Part shown: positions 41,746 through 53,154 of the stretch, in pieces | Position numbering within the stretch: the stretch's first letter is position 1 | Layout: every line of letters begins with the position of its first letter | Assembly (NCBI GenBank): GCA_021292165.1 | Contig: CM037878.1 | Location: 236,621,546 to 236,685,545, forward strand | Direction: 5' to 3' | Origin: Shinisaurus crocodilurus | Taxonomy: Eukaryota; Chordata; Lepidosauria; Squamata; Shinisauridae | Length of the DNA: 64,000 nucleotides | Notes under the pieces: generated by a model | What the model was told of the DNA's origin: nothing | The model's database searches: none | The model's input: the letters and a program-made list of their open reading frames with translations, nothing else | Translations under genes and position numbers: made by a program

Positions 41746-44212
41746 TTAGGATGAAATTCTGGTTTTAAAAGTCGTATTCTGTCAGAGTGGATGACGGAAT
41801 GAAAGATGCTTGGCAATCCGTGAAACACAGCCGGAAGGGATTTAACAAAATCCATACATCCCTGGTTATTGCCTAGCCCAGTCTCTAAAATATTCAGATT
41901 TATGAATAAACACACATGAAACTGACATTTGAAAATATGAAGCTTATCTGAAGGTGATCAGAATGATACACTGATGAGTCCTGTCCTTGTAGGTTTAATT
42001 TTGATCACAATCAAGGCATTGTTATTGGCATCATTCTCTTTGGGGTAAACAAGACTGAATAACAGTTTGAATTTTAATCTTATCCAAAGTGGGATGTTTA
42101 CACAAAATTAAACAATGTACAATGCATGTACATTTCTGCAATCATGCAGACAATATGTTTTGAGAGGCTGCAGGGGGAGGGGGAAGCAGAGTGTCGTATA
42201 TCAGTTGTACAGCTGTGATTTAGGTTAATCCAAGAATTTGAGTAATCTAGCTTCATTAACTTCAGTCAGGCTAAAGATAATTTAAATTAACATACAACAC
42301 TACAAATTACTTGTTGATTTGACAGTTTCGTTCATATACAATTTGAATTTTTATGCATATGTGTGTTTAAGTCACTTGCTGGCAAAATTATATTTGGAAA
42401 TATTTCTGAAATTTGGTGGATGACAGAATGGCATTTTCACATTATTGGGTAAAACTATAGGTATATCATGATTTACTGGTAATATCAAACATCTGATAGT
42501 GCTGCACATTTTATAGTATATACAATTTCTATAGTGAACACTGAAACTGGTATGAGTTTGATTTTCTCCTGAAGTTCTTGTTCTGTAATTTTGTTTAACC
42601 TGGCCCAAGAAATTGTGTAGTTCAGAACTGGGTATATTAAATAACTCTTGCATGCAGATTCCAGGTGCATTTAGTTACTTGCTCTACATATTTACTTGCA
42701 GTGCAGCATGGAGTTTGTAATGTCTGGAGCATGGGATTTGTAGTTTGAAAAACACTGTTGTGCATGCATATTATTGTGCATGCGTACTGCTGTGTGACGA
42801 GCAGGACCCGCAGCAAAATGCAATGTGGAGTGCTCCTGTTCAGGTTTTCATCCAACCTCCCACATCCTCTTCCAGGATATTCCAATCCATCTACCTCCCA
42901 GTTTAACATTCCTCCCCCACCCCACCCCCAGCAGACATTCCATAATTCTGTGGCCAATGAACATGCTCAGTCCTCATTGGGCTGTTTCGGAGTTTGTTTT
43001 ACTTTATTGCCCCCTTAGATTTTTTTCCTCCACACTTTTTGCACTTCAGGAAACCATGGGGTTCCACTGATATGCTATATCTCCCTCTTGTTTCTGAGTG
43101 GCCCCATGTTGGTAACAATCCTCTTGGCACTCAGCAGCTGAGTTTGCTATTAGAAACAGTAATATTTTGGAGTCAACAGGATTTTATGGAAGGGATCAGT
43201 ATGCAGACTGAAAGTTGCAGTACCATAACAACAACAACCCCCCACACACACACAACTTACAGGATGATTGTGCTGAGAGAATCCAGTGAAACACTGACTT
43301 TTGAAAAGGGTAGCCGTATTTTTCAAATTAATATTTGGAGAACTGAACTCAATTTCTGGATATTTTGAATTTTATTGACAGTAGTAACAAAAACCTATCC
43401 AAGAAGAAAGTTCAACAGACATTAAGTACTAACCATATTTCAGTTGCCCCCAGTGCTTTTTGATGTAGACTTCATCTACACATAGAGATTTTGTGCTGCC
43501 TCACCTCAAAGCTTACTCTTCTCAGCATGGCTATCTCTCTTCTGCCATGGTTGCTTCTCTATGGCAGATGACTAGACAAGAAGAAACCATTGTAAAGCAG
43601 TGACTAAGGATAAGAAGTAACAGTAGGAGTACTAACAGGGCCAGGGAGGTGGACTTTGGCAAAATAGAGATGCCAGCAGGAAAAGTCAGGTAGGAGAACT
43701 AAAGCAAATGTATCTGTGTACTCCAAGTTAATTGAACTTGCTCAAAGAATTAGGGGAATGGGCAGTTGCATCACTCCTTTGCTATGAAATTATCTTTCTT
43801 GGGAGTCATCCTTACTTGCACATGTGTGGTGGGTACACGTATGCCAGCCTGACTTGTAGAGAAATCTGTCAGATGCAGACATTGGAGGAACAAGCAGGTT
43901 GACAGAGATACCTGGAGCACCACATAGGTAGGAGGCCACATCATTGCCTAAGTGTAATCTGGATGTATTGGGGGCAGGCAGGGTGAAGAGGAACCAATGG
44001 GTTAGTGCAGTGCTGGCACCCTGGACAAAATCCTGTTCTACCTTGCTCCACATTGCTAACATGAAGGGGTACCAGTGGACTGATTAGGAAGCTCCTGATC
44101 TGAATTGCAGTTTATCCTGACAGATTAAAACACATTGCCACTTTACTAGGGATAAGCGAAACCTATTGGTTCTGATTGTACTTGGGTGCCACTCAAGCAA
44201 CGGGACTTTATT
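41746..44212. other. AT-rich DNA without a supported gene
   Basis: Open frames at 42758-43070 and 42994-43368 overlap one another and have no domain that I recognise. Short CA-rich DNA lies at 43240-43253. 42750-42790 has repeated TTGTGCATGC. Confidence 0.35.
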
Positions 44213-44299
44213 GTCCCACCTACACACTGCAGCCCCCTGCAGTCCCACCTACACACTGCAGCCCCCTGGAGGGTCTCCTTGACGGTCAGGAGACCCTCC
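44213..44299. repeat. 29-bp tandem duplication followed by a perfect hairpin
   Basis: GTCCCACCTACACACTGCAG recurs at 44213 and 44242. The second unit runs into GGAGGGTCTCCT (44268-44279), which pairs perfectly with AGGAGACCCTCC (44288-44299) around an 8-nt loop. Confidence 0.88.
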
Positions 44300-44426
44300 A
44301 GAATACTGTGGAATGGGGTGTGGGAGCTGCACCAAGAGGAAAGTGGCAAAATTTGATGGGCATTTTGTGCAAGTGGAAATGCCTTTTGGCAGCATCCATA
44401 TACGTTAATGCCTGTTGTAGAAGTGA

Positions 44427-44687
44427 ATGGCTACTAAAAAATATCTCAAGGAGCGCCTCCAGCAACATCAAGTAGGCCGCTCAACAAGATCTGCCACAGA
44501 CGGCCTTCTCCCTGTCCCATCAGCCAGAGAAACCAGGCTGGTGGGGACTAGGAGGAGGGCCTTTTCTGTGGCAGCCCCCAATTTATGGAAGTCCCTCCCC
44601 AGTGACCTCCGCCATGCCCCTTCCTTGATTAGCTTCCGCCGTGCATTAAAAATGTGGCTTTTCAGGCGGGAATATGGGGTGGGTTAG
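44427..44687 (+). pseudogene. L2-type LINE reverse transcriptase C-terminus
   Basis: Codons 1-86 give KYLKERLQQHQ, RSTRSATDGLLPVP, then RAFSVAAPNLWKSLPSDLRH and PSLISFRRALKMWLFR before a stop. This is the highly recognisable end of L2-like LINE proteins (FSVAAP-LWNSLP). Only this C-terminal piece remains; the catalytic motifs are absent, so the product is not functional. The ATG at 44427 has no meaning as a start. Confidence 0.85.
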
Positions 44688-44855
44688 GATTTTAAAGTTT
44701 TGTTCTGTTTTTAATTGTGTCTTATACTCTGTGTGTGTGTGTGTGGGTGTGTGTGTGTGTGTGTGTGTTCCCCCCCTCTTGTATTTTATTGGATTGTAAA
44801 TCGCTCAGAGTGGCCGGATGTCTGGCCAGATGGGCGATTCATAAATATAATACAT
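44688..44855 (+). mobile_element. 3' UTR and tail of the same L2-type LINE
   Basis: TTTTAAAGTTTTGTTCTG, an internal (TG)n run at 44730-44768, TTGTAAATCGCTCAGAGTGG, a short CGGATGTCTGGCCAGATGGG hairpin and CGATTCATAAATATAATA form the usual 3' end. Confidence 0.85.
44730..44768. repeat. (TG)n microsatellite
   Basis: TG run interrupted by one GG; inside the LINE 3' UTR. Confidence 0.92.
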
Positions 44856-45004
44856 AAATGACAGAAGCTAAAGCATGTCTCTCAGAGTGATGTTGGGGTG
44901 GTGCCAAAATCTGCACCACACCTGTGGTGTTTGCACAGGCTTTATGCGATGTGTGCTTGCTGAACTTGTGTGTGCAGAGAGCAAAGAGATACGTAGCACC
45001 TCTC

Positions 45005-45232
45005 CTTTATTATGCATTTGTTTAATTTATATCCTGACTTTCCTCTAAGGAGCTCATGGTGGCGTACATGGTTCTCACAATTTTATGCTCACAAAAACCC
45101 TGTGAGGTGGTTTAGACTGAGAGTTGTTGACTGTCGAAAGGTTATCCAGAGAGCTTCATGACTGAGTCGGGATTTGATCCCAGATCTCTCCAGACAGTCC
45201 TAGTTGGGCTCTGTTAACTATGAACCCACCCA
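45005..45232 (-). mobile_element. tRNA-derived SINE, diverged
   Basis: On the minus strand the order is head, GATCAAATCCCGACTCAGTC, CATGAAGC, then CACAGGG-GTTTTTGTGAGC and the tail GAGGAAAGTCAGGATATAAA. It is a Sauria-like SINE, older than the copies at 28555 and 58836. Confidence 0.75.
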
Positions 45233-45235
45233 CCC

Positions 45236-45790
45236 CTCAAACTAGTATCTCCTCCAGACCTGTGCCAAAGTTTTGTGCCACGAACAAAAGCATGAAAATG
45301 ACATACTCTCAGGTGGTGCCTGGCAAATGCTAAAAAAATTCCACATTCTCATATCACCTTCAAACCTATGCCAAAGTTTGTGCTAGTTTTGTGCAGAAAT
45401 TTGATGTATCAGTACATGCTAGTGTATGGCAGCACAAAATTCAGGATTTGTGGCTCAAAATGTTGGCACAGATTTGGAGGTGATATGTGAATGTGGATTT
45501 TTTAGCATTCATCAAGCCCCACCTAAGGATATGTAATTTTCATGCTTTTGGTGGTGACATAAAACAGGATTTGTAGCATAGAACTTTGTCATGGGCTTGG
45601 AGGTGATATGACAATGTTTGTTTTTGTGTGTGTTTACTATGAACCTGCATTTGATGTATCAATAAACACTTGTGGGTGGCAGCACAAAACTTGGGATTTG
45701 TGGCACAAGACTGGCATAAAATTTTGGCATATGTTGTAAGAGATACTAGTTCGCAGGTGTTGTACTTAACAGAGCCTCCTAGTTGGACAT
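45236..45790. repeat. Large imperfect inverted repeat
   Basis: The outer ends are AACTAGTATCTC (45239) and its complement GAGATACTAGTT (45740-45751). Inner blocks pair too: AAATGCTAAAAAAATTCCAC and CATATCACCTTCAAACC on the left against AGGTGATATGTGAATGTGG and TTTTTTAGCATTCAT on the right; AAGCATGAAAATGACATA against TATGTAATTTTCATGCTT. The symmetry continues weakly into the SINE head (GGCTCTGTTAA on both sides). Probably a foldback transposon that sits next to or includes SINE DNA. Confidence 0.75.
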
Positions 45791-45879
45791 TTTGCTATTT
45801 TATAATGAACACTTGCTTATGCCTGATGTAACTACTGTTTTCAAATTATGGTAACACTTGTATTTTCCTTTTTTTGAGC

Positions 45880-45970
45880 CAGCACAATCCCATGCATGCC
45901 TACAGACAAGTAAGTCCCACTGAGTTTAGTTGGACTTACTACCTGGTAAATGTGTGTAGGATTGCAGCAC
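45880..45970. mobile_element. GCAATCCTA-family palindromic MITE, clear copy
   Basis: AGCACAATCCCATGCATGCC at the left, CAAGTAAGTCCCACTGAG and TTGGACTTACTACCTGG pairing in the centre, and GTGTAGGATTGCAGCAC at the right. Confidence 0.8.
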
Positions 45971-48117
45971 AATGCATTTCAAATATGGGACTTCTCCAGA
46001 TTCATAGTGTAGTGTGTCATGCAGAAAATGCGTTGCTGCTGCTGCTTCAGAATATATTACTTTTTTTCAAGTAATTTTCTCAAATGCAAGATACTTATCA
46101 TTATATCTATATCTTGGAAAACGTTTATTTTGAAAGCAGAATATGGCTGATGGGAAATATGAAAATTAGAATTTCTGTAAATGTGGCACATGAGAAATAA
46201 CAGTGACTGTAGAAGCAGTGCCAACTTTAGTATTTTTGTTTCTGAAGTCTTTGAAGTCTGACTTTGCAGAACAGATTGTGAATCTCTGGCCCATTACACA
46301 CCTGCTGAGATTTTGGTGTTTTATTTCTCTTGGGTGAAGAACTGGAATCTCAAACCATGTTAATCACTGTCAGTATCAGTTGTACAAAATGCCAAAAATA
46401 CAGTGAACTGCATGTTTTGTATAACAAATATGACAATATGGTTTAAAGTGTGTGTTAGGGTATTGATTTGTTGTAATTTATTACATATAGTATATGAGGG
46501 TAAGTTATTAACTATTTTTAAATAGCACACAATTAGTAACAAAGTAATGATATTAATTATGTAATGAATACTGGTTTACCAGTAGCAATGAAGAAAAGGA
46601 CAATGGTTTTGCAACCGAAATGAAATCCTACCACAGTACATTGACTGTAAAGGGGCTTTAGAGGTGAATTCTGAGAATATTCCTTCTTGGTTTCTGTTTC
46701 TGAATGCTAGCTTAGTTTACATCCCTGAATACTCTATTTTCCTCCTTGCCTCAAAGTTAGAAACAGCTATATTCTGCCAGTCCTAGCACTGAAGCTGCCA
46801 GACCTCATTATTAGCTCACTATAACACAGCATTGAGGAAGTTAGACCCTGCCATTTGCTGAACACAGATTTACGAAGTCCAAATTCCTTTTTTTACTTAC
46901 TATAAAAGTACTTGTCACATTTTTTACTTTCTAAATAGTATGCAGGACATCTACCTGATAATAAGCATATCTGAATATTTTTAATCCATGAAGAATAAGA
47001 TTGTTGTTGTTTTTTTTTGTTTTTTTAAAAAGCTTACCTATTAATTTCTAGGAAAACATAATAAAAATTAAAAGGTGAAAGAAGCAGAGTAACAACCAAG
47101 AAAGAAGTATGAAGAAGCAGGGTAAATTGCATATGTATAGATCTGGCTTGCATCCATGGAAACTTCACGATAGATTCGTGAAGTCTTGGGACTGTGAAGT
47201 AGTTCGGGTGATTCCTCAAAAAGAAATAACTCTTAGCATAAATAACAGCAAGATTTATATGCATATAGACTCATGGCCTCATGGGTTCATAAAAGGAAAT
47301 CAAATAGTAAAGATAATGGTGGAATAAGGGCTCGGAAGTAGGACAGAATAAGACCTCAATCCAAACCAAGTGTACCTGTTTAATAAAGTGAAAGCTTTTT
47401 TCTGAACACAAGAAAGCAGAGCACTAAACAATAACATATTATATGATGCGCTGTGCTACCAGCTCACAAAACCCTTAATAGGAGAGGATATACCCTATGT
47501 GCGTGTGTACTCAATGGCAAAATCAAATTTAAATGATGTGCAGTTATGCCAAATAAATGTGACCCTGAGTAATCCTGACCTCAGCAAATGTATCTGAAAG
47601 TCTTAATACAAAGCTTGTTTGGTAGAAAGAATTTTTTTTAAATGCCTTTAAACAATGGGTTTATTCTACTCAGTGGATCTTAAACGTTAATAGGTGTATC
47701 ACTATAGAGACCTCTCTTCTCTTAAGGTGAAAATACAACAAGAGTTAAGACTATTGTGATGGCAGCTGACGAGAAAAATGAAAGAGTTTGCGTTTCATTG
47801 CATTTTGATTTCTAAATGTTCTCATATAAATGCCATTGAATAGTATACGTGCACTAAAAATAAAACAAAACCAACACCACAAGCACCACTGTTATCTCCT
47901 GTTGTATATCCTCATTTTGTATGACGCCAAACTGTAACTGGCTACTTAGTGTAGAGTCTGACAGAAATTATAACTCTGGTTGCCATAGTTCCCTTCTTCT
48001 CATACAGCTGCTTTTCTGACTATTCTGATTTGTGGCCTTCCCCAGATATATATAATGATTATAATTAAGCATTAATTAATCTGAGCATTTTAATTTCCAT
48101 TCATGTAATATGACAAT
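45971..48117. other. AT-rich, repeat-poor DNA
   Basis: No gene. A 9-bp perfect stem ACTTCACGA/TCGTGAAGT lies at about 47162-47184. 47750-48117 is repeat-free with TTAAGCATTAATTAATC-type homeodomain sites and could be conserved non-coding DNA. Confidence 0.35.
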
Positions 48118-48405
48118 GGGCAGTATTCAATACCGCCATGGCACTCCTGCTCATTCCATTGAACCAGTAGGACCCACTGCTAGCACAATGAAGAGTAGTT
48201 AGCACTCCCTAAAGCAACTCTGGAAACCACTGGAAATTCTTATTTCTGGATCAAGACAGATCAGCGGAACTTCCTTCTGCGAGCTCTGCTGACTTGCCCC
48301 ATTCCGGAAATTAGTGTTTTCATTTGTTTCCAGTTGCTTTTCGAACCACTACCATTGTGCTAGTGGGGAGTCCTGCTGGCATGTGGATAGCATAGGGTAC
48401 TGCCC
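48118..48405. mobile_element. TIR element of 288 bp
   Basis: The left GGGCAGTATTCAATAC and the right (other strand) GGGCAGTACCCTATGC are termini. CAGTAGGACCCACTGCTAGC, then ACAATG, has its inverted match CAGGACTCCCCACTAGCACA near the right end. No coding. Confidence 0.75.
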
Positions 48406-49460
48406 AACGTTAGCCAATATAAGTAGAAAAAGTTGCTTGCGTTCATAGTCTTCCTATTGACATAAGAAAAGCAACAGATATATTAAAAAAGGTTGTGTCC
48501 CTCATAGTTCACCAAGATATTAAGTTACACTAGCCAAAATGCCTGCAGTAATTAGCTAGGCAAGCTCTTCAATGTTTGCATTATTGTAAAGTTGACAGTG
48601 CCCTGTCAAGTTTATAATCTCAGCTTTTTTAAAGGAAATAAATTTGTTCTCTAAATGCAAAATGGGGAAGCAGTCTTATCCCAAGCTACTGTTAGTAATG
48701 AACAAAGTATTTGTTGAAGGAAGAAAGCATCTTGTATTTTCAGATCTACATGTTTATATGACCTTCCTTTGTTAATAAATGTTAATATTTATTGTTTTTC
48801 TTGTTGAGATTTTGTTTGATGTTCTATGACAAACAAGAATATGATTAGTGCAGCTGTAAAGTTCTCCTGGTGACTGCCTGTGTTCCCTAGATAGCAGCAT
48901 TAGTGTCTGCAAAAGCAGTTAATGCTGTTTATCATTAGTGACAGAGGCTGGAAAGGACCTTTATGTAATTTTTATCTTTCACCTTGCCAACAGAAGTTGA
49001 TGAGCTTTGTGGTTTAAATTCATGGGTGATATTCTAATATTTAGATTTGTTACACATAGACAAGCACTCAGGTAAACTAATTTAGCTGATTGAAATTAAT
49101 TAAACTATTATGGTACAACAGAGCCATTTTATTTTTATCAGCAAATTTTGCATCTGTATTTCCTTAGTGATATTTTTCATTGTAGGCTAAAGTTTTATAC
49201 TGAATCCTTCATACCAATGGAATCCATGCATGAAAATGAGCAGGAAGAATTCTAATTGTGTCATCAGCTGCAGCTGAGACCATCAGTTGCATTTAGAAAT
49301 GTGGATGGAAGTAAACAAGGACTGAATAGATTGTCTGCTACCAGCGGCTGTACTGCGAGTTGCTTTAGCCACTGCAAGGGAATAAGTGTCAGTTGTGTAC
49401 ACAGAAGAGATATGGCAGTTTAACCATGGGCAGTGAGAAATAACAGATCAGCTGCTTAGT
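48406..49460. other. Repeat-free AT-rich stretch; candidate conserved non-coding DNA
   Basis: About 1 kb without any repeat that I recognise and without coding potential. It has many TAATTA, ATTAAT, TTGTTAATAAATG and GATAA-type sites, for example TGAAATTAATTAAACTATTA at about 49094. This is compatible with a regulatory element but proves nothing. Confidence 0.25.
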
Positions 49461-49465
49461 GGCTT

Positions 49466-49482
49466 TTTTTTTTTTTTTTTTG
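49466..49482. repeat. T homopolymer
   Basis: About 17 T in a row. Confidence 0.9.
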
Positions 49483-49621
49483 AGAAGGCTCAGTGTCTCC
49501 TTTTTCCCTTTAAAGTTTCATTGCCACTTTAGCTTGTTCTTAACTTTGGAAAGACACTTAGAAATTTTGGGATTTTTAAACAGAACATTCATAAAGTATC
49601 CACATTATATTCAAATAATAC

Positions 49622-49624
49622 ATT

Positions 49625-49664
<40 letters not shown>

Positions 49665-49672
49665 GTATTATT
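49622..49672. repeat. (ATT)n microsatellite
   Basis: ATT repeat interrupted by two AGT variants. Confidence 0.95.
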
Positions 49673-52545
49673 TTTAAATAATGCTTGCTTTTAGGTATCT
49701 AAGGTAGACTATTCTGAAATATTCATGTGATTGTTAGATTTATAATGTATGAAATCTGCTGTGAAGGATTGGAATGGGTAGAAAAGGGAATATCAACAAA
49801 ACAGAGTCAAGCAACCTAGAATAAAAATCACGCATCCTTTCCAAAAAGTGTTTAAGCTCCGACATTACCTTATAACAGCTAGATATGCCCATTTTCTTTT
49901 TCTCTGTAGCTGTAGTCCATGTATGCTGAAGCAGTTCTGTTGACTTTACCAGAACTATAGTACAATAGATCACAGTGCTAGAACATTACTTTTTACACGT
50001 TATTAATCATCCAGATATTTAAGTTAACTCAGGGGTTGGCCAAATGTGTTTATGTATCTAGCACTATTTTTAGTAGAAAGATGGAATATAAAAATACATC
50101 CATAACACAATCATGGCACTGGACAAATTGCAGCTATTTATAGTCACGGTGAGAGTTAATTTATTTTCTTCATATTCATTTGTGTATATCTCTTCTTACT
50201 TTCAACCTACTAGGTGTGTGTGTGTTGAGCGCGTGTTATGGTTATCTAGTGCTTGACTTCTCAGTCCCCCGACCAATGATGCATTTGTTTTATTCTGTGG
50301 TTAGAATATATTATTTGTCCTACATAATTGGTGGCTTTACTGCATGTCCTCAATCACATATGCTCCTATCCACAAGTGTACATGTGTAATCAATCAACAT
50401 ATGAAATCTTAGATTTTGGGCTTACAGTAGAGATGCACCATGGGGAGGTTACATTTTACATTTATACCTAGGGGGAATTATTAATTGAATACAGGCCAAG
50501 ACTTAAATTGAAATATGTATTTTGTTACAGAATATAGGAGATTAATTAATATGTGACTTTCATACAGAATGAAAAAATGGGTTAGAAGAAAACAGTTAAG
50601 CTCGAAGAAGCAGCTACTCTATTAGATCTCTAGAACAAGGAAGCAAAGGGAAAGAGAGAGAGAGAGAGAGATGGAAGTAGCAGAATTACTGAAGCCAAAT
50701 AAGGAAATGGCATAGGTGCTAGGGATATGGTGGGCTGTGCTTGAGGCCTAGACAAACGAGGCAAACTCAAGATGTAAATAATATAAGGTTAGGCAACGTG
50801 AGGAATAGAATGGAGAAATGATAGAGAGAAATTCGGAAAAAATAATGGAAAAACCCATTAGATTAAGTATTTTAAAGGGTTCTTTCACAACAGCTGAAAA
50901 TGATCTGGAAGCTCATCAGGTGGACCAGTTACCAGGGCTATTGGAATAATTGTTCGTGAATAAACTACCGTGTTTCTATGAAAATTATCAGCACGTTGTT
51001 TTCATTCCTCTGCAGAAAAGGCTGTGATGGGAGATTGAAGGTAGTTATACCTTGTTAGGTCTCCTTGAGCCATACACAGTGTGGCTATCAAAACAAAAAA
51101 CAAAAGGAAGATTCTCCTTGAACCCTCCTAACTGTCTAAAGAAGTCTGTAAACTGAGGTTTATTTGCTAAAGCCCAAACTGGGAGTTTGCTCTACCTTGT
51201 TCTTCTTAGATACTAACTTGAGTAGACTGAACTACTATAGTTGATAGCACACTGCAGTCTATCCAGTCTGTGTGAGACATCTCTACTAGGAGGCTTGCTC
51301 ATCTGAGAAAATCACCACTCAAAACTCATATTTTTAAAAATGGACATACCTTCAAATCTTTTTCATAAACTCCTGTTTCAGAGTTCTGTCTTAAGGAAAG
51401 CTGCATCAGGCTGGTAATGCCTTTGAAAGTTAAGGTAAAAGGGTCTTCATGTAATTCATATGCTACTGATACATATTCACTATAATATGCAGCAAAATAG
51501 AAAACAACTTAGAAAATAATACATTATAGGAAATGCAATTATAAATTAATAAATATATAAATTATAGATTTTCTAGCAGTGCAGAAACCAAATTAAAGGT
51601 ATGAGAATGCTCTGAAAAAGGTGGCTCAAAATTCATAATAAACAATATCAATAATTACAAGATTTATATCTAATACAAGATTTATATCTAATACAAGTTG
51701 TATTTGAATATACAAATATGAAGACTTGCTTTGTGGTACTGAGAGTTGTTAAGACATCTGGTATACATGAAAATGCATGCATCTGTAACATCTACACTAT
51801 AAGATGACAGTTGGGACAGATGACAGAACATAGGGAAATATGTGAGATTAGAATGTCTTGAAGCATATGGCTACAGCATTTCCCAGGGGAAGAAAGTTTC
51901 TTCTCTTAGCAAAACTACAGAAACATAGGAAGTCTTCAACACACAACCGACCCCGTTATTAAAAGGTCTACTTTTACTTCAACCGACCCTGTTGTTAAAA
52001 GGAAACAATGAACATACATGACCACAATTTGTGATGTATGGGAAGTATCTGTCTGCTATACATACTACCTATGCCAACCTACATTGTTTCTTATTTCTGT
52101 TTGCACATGGCATCCTTATATATATTAGCTACAGCTGATCCATAATAGTCTTTTGAGTTTGCTTTTTTGTTATTCTCAAAATCTTGTGTGTGTATATGCA
52201 CAGAGGTACAGATACATATGGTTTCAGCTGTTCCACCAACATTTTCTCAGGTTGTGTGTATGGTTTTTGTCTGTTTTTGTCTATTAAATTCTTTTTGGCC
52301 AGTTTTTGGACACTAGAAAGAAGTGTGCTAAAGCTCCCAACAGCAGGGTTTTTGTTTGTTTGTTTGTTTTTTGTGACCCAGGGAATTGTGCTAGCCAAGA
52401 GGGAAAAACTCAGGGAAACTCCCAAGCATGGAGATAAGGCAGCTGTGCTATCCTAAATGTGTTCATCCAAGCTCTGGGAAGCTCAGCAACCTAACAAAGC
52501 TAAAACTTAGGTGGATTCACATTATATATTCATATATATATATAT
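49673..52545. other. AT-rich DNA with small repeats only
   Basis: No gene. It contains (AG)n at 50652-50671, a doubled ATACAAGATTTATATCTA at about 51657-51697, a doubled CAACCGACCC block (51944-51966 and 51980-52002), (GTTT)n at 52350-52370 and an (AT)n run near 52531-52545. Confidence 0.4.
51944..52002. repeat. 36-bp-spaced direct repeat
   Basis: CAACCGACCCCGTTATTAAA and CAACCGACCCTGTTGTTAAA followed by AGG start at 51944 and 51980. Confidence 0.85.
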
Positions 52546-52659
52546 GACTGAATGAATAAATAAATAAATAGAGGGGGAATGGGGGTGAATTATATATTTG
52601 TTTGGTGGTTTCCCAGCTTTTTGCATTCCCCCTCTATTTATTTATTTATTCATTCAGTC
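52546..52659. repeat. Perfect 36-bp inverted repeat
   Basis: Left arm 52546-52581 (GACTGAATGAATAAATAAAT and on, ending GAGGGGGAATG) is the exact reverse complement of 52624-52659. The spacer is 42 bp. The right arm forms the tail of the L2-type LINE fragment that follows. Confidence 0.92.
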
Positions 52660-52790
52660 ATTCATTCATTTTCTATACCACCCAATAGCCGAAGCTCTCT
52701 CGGTGGTGTACAACAATCAGTTAAAAAAATACAATAAAATACAGTTAAAAATATAAACAATAAAAACGTTATAAAACTCTAAAGGTTGAA
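52640..52790 (-). mobile_element. L2-type LINE 3' end
   Basis: Antisense tail TTTATTTATTCATTCAG, TTTCTATACCACCCAATAGC, GAAGCTCTCTCGGTGG and A-rich 3' UTR. Plus-strand counterpart at 54425-54488. Confidence 0.8.
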
Positions 52791-52907
52791 GTGCCTCTCC
52801 TAAGTCTTAATTACTGGCAGTAAGACCTTTACGCTACAATATGCTTTTTTGTGGTTTGTGGCTTTTTTGTGGTTTGGGCCTAGCCCCCTTTGCCTTCAGC
52901 CAAGCCA

Positions 52908-53035
52908 CTGTGGTGGAGTGGTGAGAGTGTTGGACTGGGACTCGGGAGATCCGGGTTCTAGTCCCTGCTCAGCCATGAAACTCACTGGGTGACTTTGGGC
53001 CAGTCACTGACTCTCAGCCTAACCTACCTCAACAG
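52908..53035 (+). mobile_element. Sauria-type SINE, 3' truncated
   Basis: Head GTGGTGGAGTGGTGAGAGTG and B-box region GATCCGGGTTCTAGTCCCTG are present. The element ends abruptly after GCCTAACCTACCTCA and passes into different DNA at about 53031. Confidence 0.9.
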
Positions 53036-53150
53036 TCCAGGACCCAGGCAAACAGGTTCCAATGCAATATAACAGACAAGGGACAGGCAGGAGGAGGGTC
53101 AGAAAAGTACTCCAGTCCAAAAGTACTCACACCAGGAATCATTTATTCAA
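53036..53150 (-). mobile_element. Possible LTR R/U5 end
   Basis: Minus strand: GATTGAATAAATGATTCCTG offers a polyadenylation signal, followed by CTGACCCTCCTCCTGCCTG. It may be the continuation of the LTR-type DNA at 54541-55012, separated by the LINE. Inference only. Confidence 0.35.
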
Positions 53151-53154
53151 TCAG

